From NCBI GenBank assembly GCA_022376925.1, contig JAIOJX010000026.1:203212400-203276399 (forward strand): 64,000 nt of DNA, in the 5' to 3' direction. A program made the position numbers and the translations under genes. The DNA comes from Tragulus kanchil. Taxonomy: Eukaryota > Chordata > Mammalia > Artiodactyla > Tragulidae. This document shows positions 22,912 to 34,084 of this stretch, one piece after another. Position 1 is the first letter of the stretch. The number at the start of each line of letters is the position of its first letter. Under the pieces are notes generated by a model that was not told the origin of the DNA, made no database searches, and was given only the letters and a program-made list of their open reading frames with translations.

Positions 22912-23190
22912 AACTTTTGCCATGTTAACTACATGATGCAGCAATTAGGATATGTACCCCAAAGATTAAAACACAGAATTCAAATAGTTATAAATTCACA
23001 TTCATATCAGTGCTTTCACAATAACCTAAGTGTGAAAGCAACAGAATACCTATGAAAACAGAAATGGATAAACAAAATGTAGCATACTGATACAATGGAA
23101 TATTATTCAGTCATAAGAAAGGACAAGTTCTGATACACATTTCAACATAAATGAACCATGAAAACATGCTAACTGAACTAAGACGATCAT
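22912..23190 (+). mobile_element. Old L1 ORF2/3' fragment
   Basis: 'tacatgatgcagcaattagg', 'caataacctaagtgtgaaag', 'atacaatggaatattattca' and 'gtcataagaaaggacaagtt' are decayed forms of the L1 ORF2 C-terminal coding region. No open frame. Copy at 24104-24382. Confidence 0.8.
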
Positions 23191-23249
23191 ATTTTACTCA
23201 TACTTGTACATCTACCACTAACATGGCTCCTGGCATGTGCCTAGCAAAT

Positions 23250-23490
23250 GATTTCTGGTATAGATTTGGAGCCAGAGTTCATTGAAACTTCACTTCTCAA
23301 TTGTTTGATCTGGGAAAGTTATTTAACCTCTTACATCTCATTTTCCTCATTTGAAAAGCAAGAATAAGAATTGTGTACGTTGTAGGGTTACTTGTTATTT
23401 TGATTAAATAAATCTGCAAGAAACTTAGAATAATAGCTGAAGCACAACACTCACAGGTGCTAATTACTATTATTATTATTCACATTATCA
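23250..23490 (+). repeat. MIR SINE
   Basis: Good MIR order: 'tttggagccagagttcattg', 'gggaaagttatttaacctct', 'catctcattttcctcatttg', 'gtagggttacttgttatttt', 'cagaaac'-like tail and 'attactattattattattca'. Copy at 24442-24682. Confidence 0.8.
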
Positions 23491-23811
23491 TTTAATGAAT
23501 TTGTAAGTGAGATGCAGGTTGGCAAAGAAGTTCTTAACATTTGAGTGATAGAACTTTAAGAAAATAACTGGTAAGATGAAGAAGATTGATACTATTTTAA
23601 AAGGCATTTTGTGTGCCACATCACAGAGAGCATAAAGAGAGCACTTTTCCTCACAGACACACACAGAATAATATTTAACCAAATATCTGGGCACCTTATA
23701 GCTCAGTCAAGTTGACACATGAAATTAACCACATTTGCGTTGAAGTACATTTTGAACCTTGTTTATGAGCATTCCTCTGTTTAAAATATTTTCTCCACCC
23801 TCTGGACATTT

Positions 23812-24062
23812 CTCATCCCTGGTCTTAACAGCTGCCACCATCATCCTTGAGGATATCTCCTTGTCCTTTATGAGTTTTCCCAAATGTCATTTTTGAAGTC
23901 TTCCCTAAAGCCCTACACCCACAGTAAGCCATCTTAGGCGTGTTCTAGTTCACACAAGATATTGCACATGCTACTAATAAAGCATATATCATATTATATT
24001 AGTTATTAGTTTAAATTTCATTTTTTATTAATCTATAAGTCTTTGGAACATACAGTGTTTTT
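23812..24062 (+). repeat. Possible L2 3' fragment, duplicate
   Basis: Copy of 22620-22870 carried by D8. Confidence 0.4.
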
Positions 24063-24103
24063 ATACTATTATTTTATCGTGTTAAAAGTGAATGTAAACA
24101 TAA

Positions 24104-24382
24104 AACTTTTGCCATGTTAACTACATGATGCAGCAATTAGGATATGTACCCCAAAGATTAAAACACAGAATTCAAATAGTTATAAATTCACATTCATATC
24201 AGTGCTTTCACAATAACCTAAGTGTGAAAGCAACAGAATACCTATGAAAACAGAAATGGATAAACAAAATGTAGCATACTGATACAATGGAATATTATTC
24301 AGTCATAAGAAAGGACAAGTTCTGATACACATTTCAACATAAATGAACCATGAAAACATGCTAACTGAACTAAGACGATCAT
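24104..24382 (+). mobile_element. Old L1 fragment, duplicate
   Basis: Copy of 22912-23190 carried by D8. Confidence 0.8.
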
Positions 24383-24441
24383 ATTTTACTCATACTTGTA
24401 CATCTACCACTAACATGGCTCCTGGCATGTGCCTAGCAAAT

Positions 24442-24682
24442 GATTTCTGGTATAGATTTGGAGCCAGAGTTCATTGAAACTTCACTTCTCAATTGTTTGA
24501 TCTGGGAAAGTTATTTAACCTCTTACATCTCATTTTCCTCATTTGAAAAGCAAGAATAAGAATTGTGTACGTTGTAGGGTTACTTGTTATTTTGATTAAA
24601 TAAATCTGCAAGAAACTTAGAATAATAGCTGAAGCACAACACTCACAGGTGCTAATTACTATTATTATTATTCACATTATCA
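24442..24682 (+). repeat. MIR SINE, duplicate
   Basis: Copy of 23250-23490 carried by D8. Confidence 0.8.
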
Positions 24683-24829
24683 TTTAATGAATTTGTAAGT
24701 GAGATGCAGGTTGGCAAAGAAGTTCTTAACATTTGAGTGATAGAACTTTAAGAAAATAACTGGTAAGATGAAGAAGATTGATACTATTTTAAAAGGCATT
24801 TTGTGTGCCACATCACAGAGAGCATAAAA

Positions 24830-25045
24830 GAATGAGCACTGAAGTCATATTTCCCAAATATGGATCATGACTTCACCATACACTAGCTATATGGCTCTGG
24901 GTACACTCTCTGAGCCTCAGTTTTCTTTTCTAAAATGAGATTAGTAAGGGTTGTTTAGAGAACTAAATGAAATAAAGCAAATAAAGTGCTTAACATAGGG
25001 CCTGACACAAATTAAGCACTCAGTAACTGTTAGCTAATGTTCATA
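24830..25045 (+). repeat. MIR SINE, second independent copy
   Basis: 'tgacttcaccatacactagc', 'tatatggctctgggtacact', 'tctgagcctcagttttcttt', 'aaagtgcttaacatagggcc' and 'aagcactcagtaactgttag' match MIR from core to tail. It differs in sequence from the MIR at 23250, so it is a separate insertion. Confidence 0.88.
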
Positions 25046-26052
25046 GTGTTAAATTAGATAGTCTTCACTGAGTTCTTGACACTCTTTGATCAAAACATTA
25101 GTCTGTGAATTCAAATATTCTATCTACTTGACGCTACCCATAACTTCAAATCGAAGATAGTCTACTTTATATTGAAATTTGTCTTCAATCATTTTCCAAG
25201 AATGCCTACATACTCGGTGATCAACAGGAGATTTCCCTGAAATTGACCTCAATTGTGTATTACTCAGACATCGAGAAAAAAAATTCTTCAGCTTTGTGCA
25301 GTGTCAAGCTCAGTGCATGGCCTAGTTTTAAAAATAAGACAATTATGCAGATGGAGGGAACAGATGGGTTGGATCGGTGAGTGTTTATCATTTTTTAATA
25401 TTTTGAAACCAGATGTGCTATGTACACATCACTGGTTGCCTTCTAAGGAAGCTTCATTGGTGGGTTACTAATCTTTAATAAGAAATTACAACATTTTCAT
25501 GCAGTTTAAATCAACTATTTTTAATATACAATTGGACAGCCACTGCTGCAATCCTTTAGAAAATAGAAAACAGATGCTTAATAGAAGGAATACTATCAGC
25601 CAAGAAATTCCTGATGATCTTTTTATAGAATGTAAACTTACATATTTTATGGGTCTTTTAATGAACTGCTATAGAACAACTTCAGCAGTCAAAACATTTC
25701 ATGAAAATAAACGTGAACAATTTGTCACTAGGTACCATGTTCACAGAAAATCCTTCCGCTGCACTCCTGGGAAAATGGGCATATTACTGGCTCTTATTAA
25801 CAACATCTGTTATTTACCATAGATCAGATTGGATAAAATGGAGAAAGGAAGAGTTAGGATAAACAAACGGAGATGCCTCTATTTCTCTAGGTGTTTCTGC
25901 TAGATCTGGCACAGATCCCTTGCTAGATATGAATACTTCTGTGCTAACTGTGTGCATGGAGGAATGGCACAGTGGAATAGGATCATAGACTGTGTTCTGT
26001 TTCATGTAGGCCTTTAGTAGAAAAAAGTTCAATAGGAATATGGATCCTGATG
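25046..26052. other. Unique AT-rich sequence without recognised repeats
   Basis: About 1 kb free of transposons, unusual for this window. Open frames at 25253-25471 and 25499-25822 (107 aa, Lys/Asn/Thr-rich) show no domain I recognise. It could hold conserved non-coding sequence. Confidence 0.45.
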
Positions 26053-28232
26053 AATAAGACTGGGGATTAAAACAGTCTAAAAGCAGCCTACTCTTCAGCA
26101 CTGGGGCAACATCTTAACCAGCCTTCCATTGGTTCAGTCCAGTTCTGAAATTGATGAAAGGAAGTAGCAAGCAGTAGTCACATACTTTGGTTTCTAAAGT
26201 CACTTCTGCTGGATGTCCACTGAACCTTCATAAGGTGGGACATAGAAGAAAGGACTGAGAAAGTGAGAATTTCCCCTCTCTTATCTCTACTCTATTACCT
26301 ATGCTTATCTCATATGTCCTTTGCCATTCTTTGTGATTTTTTAGTTCTGTCTTAGAGTATGAGAGATTAGGGTGAAGAAAAGGAAAAGGAAAAAGTAGAA
26401 GAGATGATAGAAAATTTAAGGAGCAGTGAAGCACTCTGCCCTCAGCATAATCCCCAAAGAAGAGGATAGGTTTTTAAATAAAGGAAAACAAGACAAAATA
26501 ACGTAGCATACTACCCACTCCATCTCACCATAGTCCATAGGAAAAGATGAAGGCTAATTGTCAGATGTCAAAGTCACCCAGCTTAGAATAGAAATGTAGA
26601 GGAATAGAATAGAGGAAACAGACACTACTTCCTCTCCTAGATGTATATGAAAGCTATTTCCCTTGTTCGAAAAGAAAAACTTCACTCTTACAGTTGTTTG
26701 GGAGCTTAAAAACCTGTCAGAATGGCCATCACCAAAAAGATACCAAGTATTACAAATGCTGGTGAGGACGTGGAGAAAATGGAACCCTCGTACACTACTG
26801 CTAGGAGTGTAAATTGGTATAGTCACTGTGGAAAACAGAATGGTGATTTCTCAAAACACTAAAAATAAAACTACCATATGATGCAGCAATTCCACACCTG
26901 GGTCTATATTCAAAAAAAAAGAAAACACAACTCATTAATTCAGAAAACTAGATGTGCCCCAATATTCATAGCAGCATTATTTATAATTACCAACATATGG
27001 AAGCAACCTAAGTGTCCATCAGTAGATGAATGGATAAGGAAGATCATATTTCATATGCAATGGAATACCGCTCAGCCATAAAAAAGAATGAAATTTTGCC
27101 AATTGCAGCAACATGAGTGGGCCCAAGTGAAATTACAACAGTGGAGTCTAGATCGAAATAAGACTGGGGATTAAAACAGTCTAAAAGCAGCCTACTCTCA
27201 GCACTGGGGCAACATCTTAACCAGCCTTCCATTGGTTCAGTCCAGTTCTGAAATTGATGAAAGGAAGTAGCAAGCAGTAGTCACATACTTTGGTTTCTAA
27301 AGTCACTTCTGCTGGATGTCCACTGAACCTTCATAAGGTGGGACATAGAAGAAAGGACTGAGAAAGTGAGAATTTCCCCTCTCTTATCTCTACTCTATTA
27401 CCTATGCTTATCTCATATGTCCTTTGCCATTCTTTGTGATTTTTTAGTTCTGTCTTAGAGTATGAGAGATTAGGGTGAAGAAAAGGAAAAGGAAAAAGTA
27501 GAAGAGATGATAGAAAATTTAAGGAGCAGTGAAGCACTCTGCCCTCAGCATAATCCCCAAAGAAGAGGATAGGTTTTTAAATAAAGGAAAACAAGACAAA
27601 ATAACGTAGCATACTACCCACTCCATCTCACCATAGTCCATAGGAAAAGATGAAGGCTAATTGTCAGATGTCAAAGTCACCCAGCTTAGAATAGAAATGT
27701 AGAGGAATAGAATAGAGGAAGCAGACACTACTTCCTCTCCTAGATGTATATGAAAGCTATTTCCCTTGTTCGAAAAGAAAAACTTCACTCTTACAGTTGT
27801 TTGGGAGCTTAAAAACCTGTCAGAATGGCCATCACCAAAAAGATACCAAGTATTACAAATGCTGGTGAGGACGTGGAGAAAATGGAACCCTCGTACACTA
27901 CTGCTAGGAGTGTAAATTGGTATAGTCACTGTGGAAAACAGAATGGTGATTTCTCAAAACACTAAAAATAAAACTACCATATGATGCAGCAATTCCACAC
28001 CTGGGTCTATATTCAAAAAAAAAGAAAACACAACTCATTAATTCAGAAAACTAGATGTGCCCCAATATTCATAGCAGCATTATTTATAATTACCAACATA
28101 TGGAAGCAACCTAAGTGTCCATCAGTAGATGAATGGATAAGGAAGATCATATTTCATATGCAATGGAATACCGCTCAGCCATAAAAAAGAATGAAATTTT
28201 GCCAATTGCAGCAACATGAGTGGGCCCAAGTG
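26053..28232. repeat. Tandem duplication D9, period about 1103 bp
   Basis: Copy A is 26053-27129 and copy B is 27157-28232. The 27 bases between (27130-27156) look like a corrupted form of the true continuation seen at 28233 onward, as an error-rich read end would give. One base is missing in copy B (ctcttcagc versus ctctcagc), and one substitution was seen (gaaacag/gaagcag). Confidence 0.97.
26713..27140 (+). mobile_element. L1 ORF2 C-terminal fragment, cut by the D9 junction
   Basis: 'gtcagaatggccatcaccaa', 'tggtgaggacgtggagaaaa', 'tatgatgcagcaattccaca' and 'gtgtccatcagtagatgaat' are L1 ORF2 landmarks. A 67-residue frame (26878-27081) reads the typical C-terminal text (FIAALFIITNIWKQPKCPSV). 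The full version is at 27816. Confidence 0.9.
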
Positions 28233-28434
28233 TAATCACATCACTTATATGTGGAATCTAAAAAATACGACAAACTAATGAATATCACACACACATAAAA
28301 GAAGACTCACAGATACAGAGAACAAAATAGTGGTTACCAGTGGGAAGAAGAAACTAAGGAGGGGTGAGAATGGGGTAGGAGATTAAGAGGTACAAATTAC
28401 TCTTCAGAAAATAAATAAGCTAAAATAAATAGTA
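27816..28434 (+). mobile_element. L1 ORF2 C-terminus plus 3' UTR
   Basis: Second copy of the L1 at 26713, continuing into the 3' UTR ('cttatatgtggaatctaaaa', 'agaacaaaatagtggttacc'). A Bov-tA interrupts it at 28438-28635, and the UTR appears to resume at 28636-28760 ('aactgtgaatcactatgttc'). Confidence 0.88.
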
Positions 28435-28437
28435 CAG

Positions 28438-28635
28438 GGAGGTGGTGCTAGTGGTAAGGAATGAGGCTGCCAGTGCAGGAGATATATGAGATGCAGATTT
28501 GATCCCTGTGTCAGGAAGATCCTCTGGAGGAGGGCATGGCAGCCCACTCCAGTATTCTTGCCTGAAGATCCCATGAAAAGAGGAGCCTGGTGGCCCACAG
28601 TCCATAGTGTCACACAGGCACACACTGAGAATATA
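28438..28635 (+). mobile_element. Bov-tA-type SINE inside L1 3' UTR
   Basis: 'ggtggtgctagtggtaagga', 'gctgccagtgcaggagatat', 'gatccctgtgtcaggaagat', 'agcccactccagtattcttg' and 'gaggagcctggtggcccaca'. Sense orientation. It lies between two parts of an L1 3' UTR, so it is younger than that L1. Confidence 0.9.
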
Positions 28636-28770
28636 GTCAATATTTTATAAAAACTATAAATGGAATATATCCTTTAAAAACTGTGAATCACTATGTTCTA
28701 CACTTGCAATTGTATAATATTCTATATAAACTATCCCTTGATAAAAATGATCATATTCTAGTTTGACTAC
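28636..28770 (+). mobile_element. L1 3' UTR, remainder after the SINE
   Basis: 'aaaactgtgaatcactatgt' and 'tgtataatattctatataaa' resemble L1 3' UTR text and continue the element broken at 28434. Confidence 0.6.
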
Positions 28771-28802
28771 TAGATTTACCACATGTGGAAATAAAAATGG
28801 CA

Positions 28803-29012
28803 TGTGCGTGCTAAGTTGCTTCAGTTGTGTCTGACTCCTGTGACTCCAGAGTGTGTACACAATCAGGCTCCTCTGTTCATCCAATTCTCCGGGCAAGAAT
28901 ACTAGAGTGTGTTGCCATGCCTTTTTTCAGGGGATCTTCTAGACTCAGGGGTTGAATCTGGGTGTCCTTTATTGCTGGTGGATTCATTACCATCTGAGCC
29001 ACAGTGAAACTC
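28803..29012 (-). mobile_element. Bov-tA-type SINE, antisense
   Basis: 'gtgctaagttgcttcagttg', 'caatcaggctcctctgttca', 'gggcaagaatactagagtgt' and 'gattcattaccatctgagcc'. Complete in outline but diverged. Confidence 0.9.
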
Positions 29013-29184
29013 AAAAATGGTACTCATTTTCCAAAACAATAAGAATAATGATAATGGAAATGCTGTCACACCAAAAATTTGTTGCCTGTGGAAAAGTTTA
29101 GATGAATAGATTATCTGACCCTAATAAAAACTGAGAGAAAACCTCCATCTCGAAAAATATTCAGCATAAAACATAACAACTATA

Positions 29185-29443
29185 GGGGTTTCCCTGGTGG
29201 TCCAGTAGGTAAGGACACCGTCTTACAGTGCAAGAGTCACCAGTTCGATCCTTGGCCTGGGAAGATCCCACATGCTGTGGAGCAGCTGGACTGATGTGTC
29301 CAACTACTGAACACGAGGTCCGGAGTGCATGTGCCCAAGGCCGGTGCTCTGCAGCGACAGAGGCCACTGGGATGGGAGGCCCACATAGGCCAAAGAACAA
29401 AGATGGAAGACCAGTGAAAGACCAATAGAAGTGGCCAAAAAAC
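29185..29443 (+). mobile_element. tRNA-Glu-derived SINE
   Basis: 'ggtttccctggtggtccagt', box B ggttcgatcc-like text (here agttcgatcc), 'aggcccacataggccaaaga' and 'gaccaatagaagtggcc'. The tail is short, with no long (AAAT)n. No clear target-site duplication. Open frames on both strands are SINE read-through. Confidence 0.9.
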
Positions 29444-29774
29444 CCCACAATTACAGCATAATGGCTATAAATGCTATACTATAAATGTTATATAAAATAT
29501 TTACAGCCTCTTCCAACAGCAAGAGATGACTCTACACAGGGGCATTACAGGCATGGGCATCACCAGATGGTCAATACTGAAATCAGATTGATTATATTTT
29601 TTACAGCCAAAGATAGAGAAGTTCTATACAGTCAGCAAGAACAAGACTGGAAACTGACTGTGGCTCTGATCATGAACTCGTTATTGCAAAATTCAGACTT
29701 AAATTGAAGAAAGTGGGAAAAACCATTAAGCCATTCAGGTATGATGTAAATCAAATCCCTTATATGATTATACA

Positions 29775-30675
29775 GTGAAAGTGACAAACAGATTCAAAAG
29801 ATTAGATCTGATAGACAGAGTGCCTGAAGAACTATGGATGGAGGCTCATAACATTGTACAGGAGGTGGTGATCAAAATCATCCCTAAGAAAAAAAAATGC
29901 AAAAAGGCAAAATGGTTGTCTACAGAGGTCTTACAAATAGCTGAGAAAAGAAGAGAAACCAAAGGTAAAGAAGAAAAGGAAAAGATATACCCATTTGAAT
30001 GCAGAGTTCTAGAGAATAGCAAGGAGAGATAGATAGGAAAGCCTTCTTAAGTGAGTAAATCTAAAGAAATAAAAGAAAACAATAAAATGGAAAAGATCTT
30101 TTCAAGAAAATCAGAGATACCAAGGGAACAATCATGCAAAGATGGGCACATTAAGGGACAGTAATGGTATGACCTAAGGGAAGCAGAATATATTATGAAC
30201 AGGCGGCAAGAAGACACAGAAGAATTGTACAAAAAAAGATCTTAATGATCTAGATAAGCACTATGGTGTGATCACTCACCTACAGTGAGACATCTTGGAG
30301 AGTGAAGTCAAGTGGGCCTTATAAAGCGTTACTACAAACAAACCCAGTGGAGGTGATGGAATTCCAGTTGAGATATTTCAAATCCTAAAAGATGATTGCA
30401 GTTAAAGTGTCACACTCAATATGGCAGCAAATTTGGAAAACTCAGCAGTGTCCACAGGACTGGAAAAGGTTAGTTTCCATTCCAATCCCAAAGAAGAGCA
30501 ATGTCAAAGAATGCTCAAACTATTGCACAAATGTGTTCATTTCACACCTAGCAAGAAAATGTTCAAGATCCTTCAAGCTCGGCTTCAACATTTCGTGAAC
30601 CAAGAACTTCCAGATGTACAAGTTAGATTTAGAAAAGGCAGAGGAACGAGAGATCAAAATGCCATTACCCATTGA
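29775..30675 (+). pseudogene. BovB ORF remnant, endonuclease to reverse transcriptase part
   Basis: 29775-30032 translates to a basic stretch (RFKRLDLIDRVPEELWMEAH) typical of the linker between endonuclease and RT. 30421-30675 gives the early RT fingers region (NSAVSTGLEKVSFHSNPKEE, then RFRKGRGTRDQNAI). These pieces are in different frames with stops between them, so no protein is made. The SINE starts about 20 bp after the last piece. Confidence 0.8.
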
Positions 30676-30694
30676 ATCATAGAAAAGACAAGGA

Positions 30695-31007
30695 GGGCTT
30701 CCCCTGGTGGTCCAGTGGGTAAGGACACCACCTTACAGTGCAAGGGGCACTGGTTCGAGCCCTGGCCCGGGAAGATCCCACATGCCGCAGAGCAGCTGGA
30801 CTGCTGTGTCCAATTACTGAGCCGGAGCTCTGGGGCGCATGTGCCCAGAGCTAACGCTCTGTGACGACAGAGGCCACCATGATGGGAGGTCCACAGGAGC
30901 CAAAGAACAAAGACGGATGAAAATAGAGAAATGAAAAACCAATGAAAGTGGCCCGCCCGACCCCCCCCCCCCCACCCCACCCCCTAAAAAAGATTAACAA
31001 AAAAAAA
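30695..31007 (+). mobile_element. tRNA-Glu-derived SINE nested in BovB
   Basis: Typical head and body ('ttcccctggtggtccagtgg', 'aaagaacaaagacggatgaa', 'accaatgaaagtggcc'), a C13-type run and an A-tail. The flanks aaaagacaagga (30683-30694) and aaaaggcaagga (31008-31019) form a 12-bp target-site duplication with one mismatch. It breaks the BovB RT between the 'gaggaacgagag' and 'ccagaaaaac' parts. Confidence 0.93.
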
Positions 31008-31073
31008 AAAAGGCAAGGAATTCCAGAATAAGCAAAGGAATTCCAGAAAAACAATGAAGCAGAGACGTATGTT

Positions 31074-31560
31074 TTGCTTCATTCCATGCTAAAGCCTTTA
31101 ACTGTATGGATCACAACAAACTGGAAAATTCTTAAAGAGATGGGAATATCAGACTACCTTACCTGCCTCCTGAGAAATCTCTATGCAGGACAAAAAGCAA
31201 CAGTTAGAACCAGACATGGAAGAACAAACAGGTTCAAATTTGGGAAAGGAGTACAACAAAGACATGTATTGTCACCATGCTTATTTAACCTCTGTGCCGA
31301 GTAAATCAGGCAAAATGCAGAGATTGATGAAACTCAAGCTGAAATCAAGATTGCCAGGAAGAATATCAATAACCTCAACCATATGCAGATGACACTGCCA
31401 AATGGCAGAAAGTGAAGATGAACTAAATAGCTTCTTGAGGAGGGTGAAAGAGGAGAGTGAAAAAGCTGGCTTAAAACCCAGAATTCAAAAAACTAAGATC
31501 ATGGCATCTGGTCCCATCACTTCATGACAAACAGATGGGCAAACAATGGAAACAGTGACA
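31074..31560 (+). pseudogene. BovB reverse-transcriptase core remnant
   Basis: After the SINE the RT palm continues: 'cttgcc'-like core, 'SPCLFNLCAE' at 31275-31304 (matching the SPLLFNLYAE-type motif), then a decayed 'Y-A-D-D' region around 31380-31396 (tatgcagatgac). The frame shifts repeatedly, so it is dead. Confidence 0.78.
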
Positions 31561-32284
31561 AACTTTATTTTCTTGGGCTTCAGAATCACTGCAGATGGTG
31601 ACTGCAACCATGAAATTAAAGGTGCTTTCTCCTTGGAAGAAAAACGATGAGAAACCTAGACAGTGAATTAAAAAGGAGAGACATCACTCTGTCAACAATG
31701 GTCCATTTAATCAAAGCTATTTTTTTTTTTGTGGTAATCATGTATGAATGTGAGAGTTGGACCTAAAATAAGGCTGAGTGGACCTTAAGGAGGGCCAAGT
31801 GCCAAAGAATTGATGTTTTTAAACTGTGGTGCTTTCTTGAGAAGCTCTTGAAGAACAAGATCAAACCTGTCAATCCTAAAGGAAATCAACCCTGAATATT
31901 CATTGGAAGAACTGATGCTAAGGTTGAAGCTCCAGTATTCCAGCCACCTGATGCAAAGAGCTGGCTCATTGGAAAAGACCCTGATGCTGGGAAAGATTGA
32001 GGGCAAGTGGAGAAGGGGACGACAGAGGACAAGATAGTTGGATGGCATCATGGAATCAATGCATATGAGTTTGGGTAAACTCTGGAGATAGTGACAGCCA
32101 GGGAAGCCTGGCTTGCTGAGGTCCATAGAGTCACGAAGAGTTGGACAAGCCTGAGTGACTGAACAACAACAATAGCATAACAGCAGTGTTACTATAAAAA
32201 GGCACTTAGGATGCCCCATAAATAAGAGCAGTTAGCAGGAGATGGATAAGTTCTACTTACCTGGCTTTCATGGATGATTCAAAT

Positions 32285-32600
32285 GAATTAACATTTATTA
32301 GTTTATTTGTTCAACAAACAATTTTGAGTGTCCTACATGGGGCAAATCTTAATGTTGTATACTATTCAAAATGCACAGACATACTATGCCTTTGAGGAAT
32401 TTACAGTCTTCTAAAAGTGATAAACATGCATATAAAGATGACAAAAACTACTGTTTACCATATACATATAACTTTTATACATATAACTAAATGGCTATAC
32501 ACCTATTGCAATCAGGTGTACATATAATTAGATTTTAGTTAATGGAATGTACACAGTGCTATTTGGGATTTCTGAAAAGGATTCATAAGGGGAGCTGGCT
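32285..32600 (-). repeat. L2 3' end, antisense
   Basis: 'aacatttattagtttatttg', 'ttcaacaaacaattttgagt' and 'gcctttgaggaatttacagt' match the antisense start of an L2 tail. Copy at 33369-33684. Confidence 0.6.
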
Positions 32601-33000
32601 CGGCTGAGAGGTGGTCTCTTTGCCCCTTTCCTTCTCCTGGCCTCCTTCCCGTATCCCGAAACACAGATGGCATCAGCTTTTGAAACTCTCTTGAACAATC
32701 AAGTGACATTCAGAATGGAAATAGCAGAGTGAACAAATCAAAAGATAAGACATGCCTGGGTCTTCTGAGCAAGGAGTCTGTAAAGCAGACCTAAGCTGCC
32801 TACATCCCACTGCGCTCACATTAGGGAATGATTAAGCTCTGCTAATTGATACACTAAATTACTATCATTAATGTCAGAAAGTGATAAACAATACTGTACA
32901 GGTACAAATAAAATGCCATAAGAAGAAAGGAAGGAGCTTGGTGATGATCAGAGAGAATCCATGGAAGATAGAGTGTTATTAGCCAATGTGAGCGTCATGA
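32601..33000. other. Unique sequence, nothing recognised
   Basis: No family recognised. Part of it (from 32776) appears three times, at 32776, 33861 and 35056, through D10 and D11. Confidence 0.45.
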
Positions 33001-33136
33001 CAAAATAGCACAGGCTGGATGGTTTAAAGAAGAGTAACTTATTTTCTCACAGTTCTGGAGACCAGAAGTCCAAAATCAAGATGCTATCAGAATTTGTTTG
33101 TGGTGAAGATTCTTTCCTGGCTTGTGGAAGATTGTA
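33001..33136 (-). repeat. MaLR-like LTR, cut by the D10 junction
   Basis: 'tttctcacagttctggagac', 'cagaagtccaaaatcaagat' are typical of antisense MLT1/MST-type LTRs. It ends at the filler at 33137. The complete form is at 34085-34465. Confidence 0.7.
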
Positions 33137-33152
33137 AAAAAAGTGGGGGGGG

Positions 33153-33260
33153 GTTTGGGTAAACTCTGGAAGATAGTGACAGCCAGGGAAGCCTGGCTTG
33201 CTGAGGTCCATAGAGTCACGAAGAGTTGGACAAGCCTGAGTGACTGAACAACAACAATAG
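33153..33260 (+). mobile_element. BovB tail, duplicate of 32069-32178
   Basis: Same 3' end including 'gagtcacgaagagttggaca', carried by D10. Confidence 0.88.
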
Positions 33261-33368
33261 CATAACAGCAGTGTTACTATAAAAAGGCACTTAGGATGCC
33301 CCATAAATAAGAGCAGTTAGCAGGAGATGGATAAGTTCTACTTACCTGGCTTTCATGGATGATTCAAA

Positions 33369-33684
33369 TGAATTAACATTTATTAGTTTATTTGTTCAAC
33401 AAACAATTTTGAGTGTCCTACATGGGGCAAATCTTAATGTTGTATACTATTCAAAATGCACAGACATACTATGCCTTTGAGGAATTTACAGTCTTCTAAA
33501 AGTGATAAACATGCATATAAAGATGACAAAAACTACTGTTTACCATATACATATAACTTTTATACATATAACTAAATGGCTATACACCTATTGCAATCAG
33601 GTGTACATATAATTAGATTTTAGTTAATGGAATGTACACAGTGCTATTTGGGATTTCTGAAAAGGATTCATAAGGGGAGCTGGC
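33369..33684 (-). repeat. L2 3' end, duplicate
   Basis: Copy of 32285-32600 carried by D10. Confidence 0.6.
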
Positions 33685-34084
33685 TCGGCTGAGAGGTGGT
33701 CTCTTTGCCCCTTTCCTTCTCCTGGCCTCCTTCCCGTATCCCGAAACACAGATGGCATCAGCTTTTGAAACTCTCTTGAACAATCAAGTGACATTCAGAA
33801 TGGAAATAGCAGAGTGAACAAATCAAAAGATAAGACATGCCTGGGTCTTCTGAGCAAGGAGTCTGTAAAGCAGACCTAAGCTGCCTACATCCCACTGCGC
33901 TCACATTAGGGAATGATTAAGCTCTGCTAATTGATACACTAAATTACTATCATTAATGTCAGAAAGTGATAAACAATACTGTACAGGTACAAATAAAATG
34001 CCATAAGAAGAAAGGAAGGAGCTTGGTGATGATCAGAGAGAATCCATGGAAGATAGAGTGTTATTAGCCAATGTGAGCGTCATG

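Larger units (their letters stand above)
22453..24828. repeat. Tandem duplication D8, period 1192 bp
   Basis: Copy A is 22453-23636, then about eight filler bases, and copy B is 23645-24828. The copies looked identical over the stretches I compared. The unit joins an LTR-like end, L2, L1 and MIR. Confidence 0.97.
29505..32178 (+). mobile_element. BovB (RTE-clade) LINE, long but inactive copy
   Basis: Consensus BovB landmarks run from 'cagccaaagatagagaagtt' and 'gactgtggctctgatcatga' through 'gataga' motifs, 'gtggaggtgatggaattcca', 'aaaaggcagaggaacgagag', 'tatgcagatgacactgcc', 'gatggtgactgcaaccatga' and the tail 'gagtcacgaagagttggaca'. Encoded parts are endonuclease remnant, then reverse transcriptase; pieces of open frame occur at 29775-30032, 30421-30675 and 31074-31392. 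Many stops and frameshifts make it non-functional, and it is 5'-truncated compared with a full element of roughly 3.2 kb. A SINE interrupts it at 30695-31007. The BovB tail is shared with Bov-tA SINEs, which use it for retroposition (family knowledge). Confidence 0.93.

Noticed and set aside
29505..31560. Active BovB retrotransposon
   Set aside because: The reading frame is split by stops and frameshifts, the 5' end is missing and a SINE interrupts the RT.
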